14,616 nt of DNA from Chrysochromulina tobinii (Eukaryota; Haptophyta; Prymnesiales; Chrysochromulinaceae). The translations under genes and the position numbers were made by a program. The stretch covers positions 1 to 14,616 of the forward strand of contig JWZX01000006.1 in the NCBI GenBank assembly GCA_001275005.1, read 5' to 3'. Positions 1 to 6,954 of the stretch are shown piece by piece. The stretch's first letter is position 1. The number at the start of each line of letters is the position of its first letter. A model generated the notes under the pieces. It did no database searches, was not told the origin of the DNA, and was given only the letters and a program-made list of their open reading frames with translations.

Positions 1-239
1 TCGGCGAAATGATCAAGGCGCGTGCGGCAGACGCGTAGCGGCCAGCAGTGCGGCCGGAGCCCCCGATAAGCTCGAGACGTGAGAGGCGGAGGCGGGCATG
101 CGCAACGGCCGCGGCGAAGCCGACCTGGGAGCGCAGGTCTTTTTACCGGTATCCTGAGAGACCACTTTTTCGTCCAATTTGCGGACTTCTCTCTGCAAGC
201 TGACTGGTCGATGGCGTCCTGTGGCGTGGTGCCTCGGAC

Positions 240-281
240 TGCAGGCTCGGAGTGGGGAAATGCAGGCTCGGAATGGGAAAG
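240..281. repeat. 21-bp tandem duplication (two copies)
   Basis: Two adjacent 21-bp units, 240-260 and 261-281, share the core TGCAGGCTCGGA and then GTGGGGAAA versus ATGGGAAAG, so they differ at only a few positions. No gene is recognised around them. The unit length is a multiple of three, but no conserved protein is read across it. Confidence 0.8.
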
Positions 282-1198
282 GGAGTTGGACGCTGTCCTC
301 CAAGAGGTTGACACGAGCGCCAAACCGATCCTTTACGTCCGCGCGTCTCAGTACTGCTCGAGGCTATAACATCGTGTCCACCAGCCTTGGCCCTCACCCG
401 ACCCTCACCCTGGCACACCCATGAAACGCGCTGCGACAACCTGGCCGCTATGCTCCCTCATGAATGGATCTGCTCGCTCAGGTATCATCGAATTTGTCAG
501 AGACGGTTAGAGCGTGGCCAACGAGAAGCCATCCGCCCAGCCCAGCCACGTCAGAAGGTGCCGAACCTCCCGGATCGCCCTTGCCCTCACTTGGTCAGCG
601 CACTCTTCATGACGTATGATGTGCCATATGTTCTCTCCTCACGCTTGCAGTACCTACACGAGTCTCGGCATCTGCACGCACTTCAGCGGGCGCGTGGCCA
701 TAAGGGCCGCTTCACGCAGCAGAAAGGATGCGCCGCAGAAGTTCCGACCGATGCGTCCCACATTTTGGCTGCACCCATGGTCGCAGTCGAGCCGATGCAG
801 CAGTAGATGCCACGGCGGCGCAATGCCAACGCACTCTAGTGACTAACGCACAACAATAATACGGCTTCCAACCATGTGAGCTCACTGTGTACCGCCGAAA
901 TGCCGTGCCCGGCAGGGTCCGTCTCGCTCACTCTGCACTGCCCGACGACGTGTTAGGCTGTTACGGAACGGTCGACGAGCGCCGTCTCTACGGTTACGCG
1001 GTAGGTCTCCGCCACAGCGCACGCGCGCGGGCCGCGGGGCCGGGAGCGCGACGCGTCAGCGTCTGCAACTGCATCGTGCATCACGGGGACACGGGCTGTG
1101 TACGCGATCGTTGGGCCCATCGCGATACATTTATCGTATCGAATTTCCTTTCGACTGTTTACTCAATACACAGTGTCAAGTTGTGGTTCGACTTTCGG

Positions 1199-1240
1199 TT
1201 TGACCGTGTCCCACACAAGTTTGACCGTGTCCCACACCAA
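1199..1240. repeat. 21-bp tandem duplication (two copies)
   Basis: Two adjacent 21-bp units, 1199-1219 and 1220-1240, both contain TTTGACCGTGTCCCACAC and differ only in their last bases. They lie about 75 bp beyond the stop codon of the minus-strand hydroxylase gene, so probably in its 3' untranslated or flanking DNA. Confidence 0.85.
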
Positions 1241-1315
1241 AACGAGTTACAATTCTTGCGAGACGGTCTGAACTGTGTGCTCAAGCTGCTCACTCGCTCG
1301 ACGCTGAGGAGCTGC

Positions 1316-3211
1316 TCACTCCACCTCACCATGCATCGACTCCACCCAGTCCACCATGCCGTGCAAACCCTCCTCGCATGCGGGGCTTTGCCCGTCGTCT
1401 TCTCGATCTCCACCAGACCCGTACCTGTCCCCGAGCGCGTCCATGCTGTCGGCCAGCGCACGTCCGTTGCTTCCCTCGGGCATCAGATGCGGGTGCGGCA
1501 CGTGGACGATCAGCACGGCCCGTGGCGCCGTGCCAGTCGCATTCGACACCCTCACCTCGTGCTCGAAACTATCATCAAACGCAATCACGCGCCCCTTCTG
1601 CCAGCTACGCTTCGATTTGGCCACGCGTATCTCGGAGCTCTCCAGGCTGCCCTCAAGACCAAGGGACAGGACGAGGCGCTGGTTGGTCGGCCCCGTGTGC
1701 GCGCGCACGAGCATCCCTGGCCCGAGGATCGACAGAGCTGCCTTACCAAAGTATCGATTGGTCCCGTGCTCCCCCGGCAGCGGCGCTGTCGCGGGGTCCC
1801 TCGGCGGCTCGGACAGGTCCCACCACCACGGAGATGCATGCGGCGGGGCGGGAGGGCCGAGATAAGGGCCGAGATGGCTGGTCAGATTGCGACGACCGAA
1901 ATACCATCGCATCGCCCGTAGGACTGCTGTGCACGTCCGGCGCATCGACTGCGGATGGACCCCATCAGAAGCCGCTCGACAGCCGAGGTGACGTTGCATC
2001 CACTCATGGCGCCGCTCCACGATCCCCTCCTCGTTCGAGTACCACTCCGCCGCCTCCGCCGCCTCGGCCGCCGCCTCACTCGCCCCCTCACTCGCCTCTT
2101 CACTTGCCTCGCCCTCCTCGCCCTCCCCTTCCTTATCCCCCTCCCCATCCCTCGTGGCTGGTGACCCGAGCACCGCGATCGTCTTCGCCTCGGTCCCGGC
2201 TTCGTGCCGTCGCGAAGTCTCCTTGGTGGTGCGCCCACGGGTCGCCCGCCTCAGCGCGCGCATCATCTCATCTCGGATCTCCTCGGACGCCGTCTCAAGC
2301 TCGCTCACAAGGGGCCCATAAAAGGACGAGCGGTGCAGGGCGCAGGAGAGTAGCCTCGCCGGCCAGATGCGGCGCGCGGGCCGCTGCTCGAGATGTGGCC
2401 ACAGGTCGAGCGCTACCCCCGCCGCCTGCACCCTCAATGCCTTCCTTCTCTCATTCAGCCCGAGCATGGTCTTGTCGAGCCCGTGGAGCAGCGAAAGGGC
2501 CAGTGAGCGCTGCTTGGGCTCGTACCAAGGCCGCTGCCTGGTGACGCCGTCGATGAAAGCGGTCTCTCGCAGTGCCCTCGAGACGTCAAACCCTCGTGCC
2601 AGCACCCCTTGCCAGATCCACTCCGAACGCGCCCTCCCGACCCAAGGGCCTATGAGCAGCTGAGTTGCGCGCCCGTAAGCTATCTCGGCCTCGCGCAGCT
2701 GCCCCACGTGAAAGAGTAGGCTGCCGCGCGCCCCCTGCACGGAAGGCGAGTACTTTGCCTCGTCGTACCGCAGCGTGAGGTCGGTGCACTCATCCAAAGC
2801 GCGCATGCGCAGGGCGCGCACGAGGTCCGAGCGCCCGTCGTGGCGGCTTCTGTTGCGCACGCGGTGCTCAATGTCACGCATCAGAGACTCGATCCGCTCG
2901 TAGCGCAGCGAGCGGTCCGAAGGATTGACTTGAGCAGCATGCGCCAGCACAGCAACACGGGTGGCCGCCATTGAGCCTCCGTACGAGGCCAAATGGCTGG
3001 ACAGGTCCCGATACGCCCGGCTCTCTGTCGGTGCGATGTGCACCGCGTGTAGCAGTGCATGCGCAGCTTCAGGGAGGTCAAATTGTGTGGGGAACGCTGG
3101 AAGATATTTGCTCGTATCCTCTATCTGCGGCATGACCTCCAAGCTCACGAGCTTCGGCCACAAGCGGAGCAGCTCTGCTGAGCAGGACTGTGCCAAGGGC
3201 TCTTCATGCAT
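1316..3211 (-). CDS. Aspartyl/asparaginyl beta-hydroxylase (ASPH)-type 2OG-Fe(II) oxygenase with helical N-terminal region
   Basis: The predicted 631-residue protein carries the ASPH hydroxylase signature near its C-terminus. RAHTGPTN (residues 503-510) supplies the first iron histidine, H505. DDSFEHEV (546-553) supplies the second, H551. R564 in RAVLIVH is the expected 2-oxoglutarate-binding arginine. The 46-residue spacing of the two histidines is what I recall for animal ASPH; as in that family, there is no HxD acidic ligand. The loop between H551 and R564 is about three residues longer than in animals. Residues 45-310 are helix-rich and TPR-like in places (for example 43-70 and 160-186), and 355-390 is a low-complexity Glu/Gly/Ala linker. 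No signal peptide or membrane anchor is obvious, unlike ER-resident animal ASPH. The family hydroxylates Asp or Asn side chains using O2 and 2OG; the substrate here is unknown. The ATG at 3211 has a purine at -3. The gene shares a short divergent promoter region with the GTPase gene. Confidence 0.88.
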   Translation of the reverse strand: MHEEPLAQSCSAELLRLWPKLVSLEVMPQIEDTSKYLPAFPTQFDLPEAAHALLHAVHIAPTESRAYRDLSSHLASYGGSMAATRVAVLAHAAQVNPSDRSLRYERIESLMRDIEHRVRNRSRHDGRSDLVRALRMRALDECTDLTLRYDEAKYSPSVQGARGSLLFHVGQLREAEIAYGRATQLLIGPWVGRARSEWIWQGVLARGFDVSRALRETAFIDGVTRQRPWYEPKQRSLALSLLHGLDKTMLGLNERRKALRVQAAGVALDLWPHLEQRPARRIWPARLLSCALHRSSFYGPLVSELETASEEIRDEMMRALRRATRGRTTKETSRRHEAGTEAKTIAVLGSPATRDGEGDKEGEGEEGEASEEASEGASEAAAEAAEAAEWYSNEEGIVERRHEWMQRHLGCRAASDGVHPQSMRRTCTAVLRAMRWYFGRRNLTSHLGPYLGPPAPPHASPWWWDLSEPPRDPATAPLPGEHGTNRYFGKAALSILGPGMLVRAHTGPTNQRLVLSLGLEGSLESSEIRVAKSKRSWQKGRVIAFDDSFEHEVRVSNATGTAPRAVLIVHVPHPHLMPEGSNGRALADSMDALGDRYGSGGDREDDGQSPACEEGLHGMVDWVESMHGEVE

Positions 3212-3372
3212 CCCGGTCGATGATTATATGAAGCGACGTTTGGCTGCATGCAATTCTCGCACACACAGTCGGTATAGGTTCTGATAAGTATGCTGCCCGG
3301 TGGTGGTGTTGAAAAGTATCCGGAGCCGCTCGCAATGTGTCGAAGCGCCGTCGCGGCGAAACTTCTCGGGAC
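3212..3372. promoter_or_regulatory. Short divergent intergenic region, probable bidirectional promoter
   Basis: Only 161 bp separate the ATG of the minus-strand hydroxylase from the first ATG of the plus-strand GTPase, so both promoters and both 5' untranslated regions must lie here or overlap the genes. I see an AT-rich patch (GATTATATGAAG, about 3221-3232) and a TGCATGCA palindrome near 3244, but no convincing TATA or initiator pair. Shared regulation is inference from the spacing. Confidence 0.5.
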
Positions 3373-4560
3373 ATGCAAGAGCCCTTGCGCGAGATGACCG
3401 TCGTCCTGCTCGGCGACAGCTGCATTGGGAAGTCAGCCTTCTTCGATCGTGTCGTGCATGAAACGGACACGCACCAGAGTACTGATGCGTACTCCCCGGG
3501 GGCTTACGGTCTCCCGCACATGTGCAATAATCTTGGTAGCACAGTGGTGGATCACGACGGGCATCGTGTCAAGCTGAACCTGGTGGATATTGGCGCTGCC
3601 ATCAAAACCCGACACATCAATGTGCCAGCTGCAATGCACATGGCACAGATGAACTGGCTCGGCACACCCAGCAGTGCCGGACCCGTGATATTTATTGCTG
3701 GCTTTGATTCGACCTGTAAGGACACCTTCGCACGCCTCGAGAAGGATTGGCTGTGCCACATTCCTGCCACGGCGGGTTCAGCAGTCCACACCGTCCTCGT
3801 TGCCTACAAAAGTGACTCCCCGACGCGCCGGGTCGAGTTGGCGGAAATGTGGTCATTGGCCGATTCACATCCGTTGCTCGAAGACAAGCCCGTGTTTGAA
3901 GTGGACTCTTTCACCGGTCGTGGTGTCGACGAGTTGTGTATTCACATCGCATCGATGTGGGACAACTGCCGGCTCGAGCGCGCCACGCGCTTCGACAGTG
4001 CAGGGCGCGAGTTGATGCAGGCGGCCAGCCGCGCAAGGGACAAGCTCCGGCAGATTGCTGATGCGAATGGATGGAGCTCTGTCGACGCGAGCAACTCGGC
4101 TGAGGGGGCGGATGTGGCGACTAACTCTCTTGGCCACCTCAGTCTCGGGCCGATTGCAGCCGCGGGCTTGAAGACGACGTGTCAGGCTGCGGCAACCGTT
4201 GTCGGTGCCGTCGCTCTCCCAGCAGTGGCAGGCGGTGTCATGCTCGCAGGCGTCGTTCGGGGAGTCGGAGCCAGCCTCGCCGACAAAGATGTGGACGAGT
4301 ACGAGTTTGGAGACGCCTCCAGGCGCGCCCTCGGCGCGCTGGCAGGCAAGCCTGCCGACGAGTACCAGTTTGGGGATGCCTCCAGGCGCGCCCTCGGCGC
4401 GCTGGCAGGCAAGCCTGCCGACGAGTACCAGTTTGGAGATGTCTCCAGGCGCATGTTCGCGGCATTTACTGGCACGAGGCCGAGCCGCCCGCCGCCGTCG
4501 CCGCCGCCGCCACCAGTACTGAGTCCACTCAACTCAACTCCACCGCGTGGCGCACCGCGA

Positions 4561-4596
<36 letters not shown>

Positions 4597-4647
4597 AGAA
4601 CGTCGCCGCCACCGACGCCGACGCCGGCGTTCGTCCCCGTCGACTAG
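3373..4647 (+). CDS. Divergent Ras/Rab-like small GTPase with repeat-containing, proline-rich C-terminal extension
   Basis: From the ATG at 3373 the protein is 424 residues. The start of the G domain is clear: VVLLGDSCIGKS (residues about 10-21) is a P-loop of the GxxxxGKS type. The G3 region reads VDIGAA where DxxG is expected, G4 reads VAYKSD instead of NKxD, and SFTGRG stands in the G5 position. Nucleotide binding is likely, but the switch and base-recognition motifs are eroded, so hydrolysis or guanine specificity may be altered. After the G domain (to about residue 205) come a helical segment, a hydrophobic Ala/Gly/Val stretch (about 259-303) that could touch a membrane, three copies of a 21-residue repeat (DEYQFGDASRRALGALAGKPA type), and a low-complexity Pro/Thr tail. 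I see no C-terminal prenylation CAAX box. A second ATG seven codons downstream (3394) is also a plausible start. The closest description is an unclassified Ras-superfamily protein; its pathway is unknown. Confidence 0.75.
4294..4482 (+). repeat. 63-bp tandem repeat, three copies, coding for a 21-residue repeat
   Basis: Units lie at 4294-4356, 4357-4419 and 4420-4482, in frame with the GTPase. The first two differ at a few bases (DEYEFGDAS versus DEYQFGDAS); the third diverges after DEYQFGDVSRR. The near identity of copies one and two at the DNA level points to recent duplication. Each of the first two copies contains an inverted repeat, GGCAGGC-AA-GCCTGCC. The array can be read as open frame on both strands, so nearby antisense frames are artefacts of it. 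Confidence 0.92.
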
Positions 4648-4915
4648 GCTCCGCTCTCCAAAGGAGCCCGGGAAGGTTCTTCTTAATGGACTGTGACCAC
4701 ACGCTCCAGTCCGGTCCACCGGTGGGAGCATAGCCGGCGCCATAGACAGCGCACTGGCTCGACCCAGGAGCATGGCTCGAGTTTACGTGTTGGAGCGGAG
4801 TGTCACGTGTTGGTGCGACTCGCGCGCTGTGCGGTGCAGTACTTGAACCGTAGCTGTACGGACGTGCAGTTGTATGAGTACGTGTGTAACGGACGTATCC
4901 CTTTAGCTTGTTCCG

Positions 4916-5992
4916 TTACAGTCTCTCTCTCCCTGTCGCCTCGCACCGCGTCACGCGGTCCGTCGCACGCACGACACGCCCATCATCAAGGAGTCTCAGA
5001 TCAGGGTGGTGGCGCTCAAACACGGCCGGATGCGAGCGCGCGAGGCTCTTGAATGCGTTCGCGCCGTATTGAGCGAGGAGGGCATTCTGAGGTCGTCGCC
5101 ACTGGGTCTGTTGATCATAATCCGGCTCTCGCTCCCACGGCAAGTGACTAGGAAGCTCGAGCGGCTCAACGACCGCCTCAAGTGCAGGGTTGTAAAAGAA
5201 GGGGATCGAGAGGCGCGGCTTCGGCGTTGAGCGCACACGATGCGGCGTCGCAAGCAAGTAGCCGCCGCTCATCATCTGACACACCTCGCCGAGGTTGCAC
5301 ACGAGGACGTCGGCTCCCAGGGGCACAACTTCTATCCACTCACCCTGCGTGAATGCCTCAAGGCCGCCCGAGTCGTCTTGGAGCAGCAGGGTGAGGAATC
5401 CGCTGTCCGTGTGTGCACCCACGCCCATACCGGGCTCGCCAGACGGGTCCGACGCCACGGCCTTGTAGGAGGCTAGCTTCAGTTGCCAGTGTGGGGCGGG
5501 CTCGAAGAGTGGCTGTATGGCCTCGCGCTCCAACCCCATGGCGATGCATACAGCGTGAGTGAGCTCTGTCGAGACGCCCATCATGCACCCTGAGAACTCT
5601 TGGATGGCCTCCTTGAGCTGTGGCTGCACGTCTGGCCACTGGTTTGGGCCACGCAGTCTTTCGTACGGCGGCCACGCGTGAGCGGCGGCCGGCAATCCCT
5701 CTGCGGCGATCTCGACCTGCTCTCTCAGATCAGGCTTCCCAGCGGTATTCTCCACACCATTGGCCATGTAGCCACGAAACGCCGAACTGCTGCCGTACCC
5801 GATGCGCTGCTTCTCCTCCACTGGCCTCGCAAAGAAGAGCCGCGCCTCATTCATCGCACGCTCCGCCACATGGTCAGGAATCCTGTGACGCAGCTGAAAG
5901 AAGCCAAAGCGATGGCACGCGATACGAAGCTCCTCGGCAAAGGCAGCCGGCGACTCATGCCACCGCCTCATGTCGAGCAGAGGGAGGCGCAT
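4916..5992 (-). CDS. Isopenicillin-N-synthase-like 2OG-Fe(II) dioxygenase
   Basis: From the first in-frame ATG at 5992 the protein is 358 residues, a normal length for this family. An N-terminal non-haem dioxygenase region (DIOX_N type, about 3-115) contains the usual GFFQLRHRIP segment. The catalytic jelly-roll domain carries GAHTDSGFLTLL, giving iron ligands H194 and D196. ATPHRVRS gives the third ligand H251, and KPRLSIPFFYNP gives the 2OG-binding R260 and S262. The ending YGANAFKSLARSHPAVFERHHPDL is typical of the bacterial and algal branch of the family, rather than of plant gibberellin or flavonoid enzymes. The reaction would couple 2OG decarboxylation to oxidation of a small molecule; the substrate cannot be read from sequence. 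No intron is evident. It converges with the GTPase gene, with 268 bp between the stops. A bacterial origin by transfer is possible but not shown by the sequence alone. Confidence 0.9.
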   Translation of the reverse strand: MRLPLLDMRRWHESPAAFAEELRIACHRFGFFQLRHRIPDHVAERAMNEARLFFARPVEEKQRIGYGSSSAFRGYMANGVENTAGKPDLREQVEIAAEGLPAAAHAWPPYERLRGPNQWPDVQPQLKEAIQEFSGCMMGVSTELTHAVCIAMGLEREAIQPLFEPAPHWQLKLASYKAVASDPSGEPGMGVGAHTDSGFLTLLLQDDSGGLEAFTQGEWIEVVPLGADVLVCNLGEVCQMMSGGYLLATPHRVRSTPKPRLSIPFFYNPALEAVVEPLELPSHLPWEREPDYDQQTQWRRPQNALLAQYGANAFKSLARSHPAVFERHHPDLRLLDDGRVVRATDRVTRCEATGRERL

Positions 5993-6303
5993 CGCGATCA
6001 ACGCGCGCCCAGGTGTGAATGTCTATCGAGGAATGGTTCGCCCCGCGGGGCAGTCTTGTATACCGTCTGAAGCGATCGAGCGAACGAGTTGCGAAACTGC
6101 TGCGCAAAGAGAAAGACCAAAGTCGCCGCTCGAAAACGAAATAATAGTACGCCGCTTTTACGTAGGGTTACTAGACGGTCACTGACACTGTAAAAACCGG
6201 GGCGGTCCGCACATATTCACAAGAGTCACATTGGCGAACAACAAACACAAACGTAAACACACAGCTGGCAAGTGTGGTGCGAGGTTGCCTGGTCAACGCG
6301 CAC
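5993..6303. other. Intergenic region upstream of the dioxygenase
   Basis: These 311 bases lie between the start of the dioxygenase and the stop of the coiled-coil gene, both on the minus strand. They should hold the dioxygenase promoter and the coiled-coil gene's 3' end. A perfect 12-bp palindrome, GCCCCGCGGGGC, sits at 6040-6051, about 50 bp before the dioxygenase ATG, and could be a protein-binding site or a short hairpin. The stretch 6120-6260 is relatively AT-rich. No RNA gene or further coding frame is supportable. Confidence 0.5.
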
Positions 6304-6858
6304 TTAGTAACGTGCTTCTCGCGCCCCGCGCTCGCGTCGATGGAGTGCCTTGACGAGGGCGCGGCGCTGCTCAACCGCCGCCATCTCGTCGGCCTCCAAC
6401 GCATCGATCTCCGCACGTAGGGAGCGCACAGCATCGTCGAGCCGCCGTTCTTCCTCGCGCAGGCGTCGCACCATGGTCCCCGGATCGCCACCGACTCCGG
6501 CCACCGCGCGCCGCTCACGGCGCATCGTACGCAGGTCGTCATAGTAATCATCGACGCCCTGCTCCACCGCGAGTGCGAGCTTCTGGCTGTCGTGGCTCTG
6601 CAAAGATGCCTGCAGCTTCTGCGTCTCCTCCTGCAGCAGCTGACTGGTTCTTCGGACGCGCGCCTCGAGCTGCTGCTCGGTGTGCCGCGCTGCGCTCGCT
6701 GTGCTGCTGCTGCCCCTCGCCGCTGCCATCACCTCTGCCTCCATTAGTGCTGCCTGCACAAGCGCGGCCTCTTCGGCCTCGACCGCGGCGGCGAGCCGGC
6801 GTACGCGCGCCGTCGAGAGCTTGAGCGCCACCACGATCGCTTCCGGATCAGCTTCCAT
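6304..6858 (-). CDS. Small coiled-coil protein of unknown function
   Basis: From the ATG at 6858 (MEADPEAIVV) the protein is 184 residues. The open frame extends further upstream, but only to a GTG, so this ATG is the sensible start. Almost the whole chain is predicted helix. There are two coiled-coil blocks, about residues 10-45 and 55-115, with heptad-like Leu/Ala spacing. A short Gly/Pro break (AGVGGDPG, about 119-126) follows, then a strongly charged coiled coil to the end, rich in Arg and Glu. No catalytic motif or known domain is recognised. It lies on the same strand as the kinesin gene, starting 96 bp past the kinesin stop. It could be a separate gene or, less likely, a further kinesin exon joined by splicing. 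Assembly with a partner by coiled coil is the only inference I would make. Confidence 0.6.
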   Translation of the reverse strand: MEADPEAIVVALKLSTARVRRLAAAVEAEEAALVQAALMEAEVMAAARGSSSTASAARHTEQQLEARVRRTSQLLQEETQKLQASLQSHDSQKLALAVEQGVDDYYDDLRTMRRERRAVAGVGGDPGTMVRRLREEERRLDDAVRSLRAEIDALEADEMAAVEQRRALVKALHRRERGAREARY

Positions 6859-6954
6859 GTGCGGGAACGCGCGTTTAGCGTAGTGGCGCGAAATGGGAGG
6901 TGTGAAGCAAGGAAGTGTGATGAATGTGAATGCATCCACAAAACCATCCACCAC

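Larger units (their letters stand above)
1..1315. other. Intergenic stretch without a supportable gene
   Basis: Several open frames of 76 to 139 codons exist here on both strands, but none has a recognisable domain. They overlap one another and their compositions look like translated GC-rich noncoding DNA. A longer plus-strand frame starting near 887 runs on antisense through the hydroxylase gene and is a shadow. The only structure I see is two short tandem duplications (240-281 and 1199-1240), listed separately. The right part would hold the 3' untranslated region of the minus-strand hydroxylase gene ending at 1316. An unrecognised exon of a gene extending left of the window cannot be excluded. 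Confidence 0.5.

Noticed and set aside
387-806. Open frames in the left 880 bases as possible genes
   Set aside because: No domain, no conserved-looking pattern, and competing frames on both strands; left as unassigned.
887-1921. A 344-codon plus-strand open frame
   Set aside because: Its second half is antisense to the conserved hydroxylase catalytic region, it has no recognisable domain, and its composition is typical of shadow translation.
6859-6954. Extension of the coiled-coil protein upstream to 6954
   Set aside because: The upstream limit is a GTG codon, not an ATG; a eukaryotic start at 6858 is more credible.
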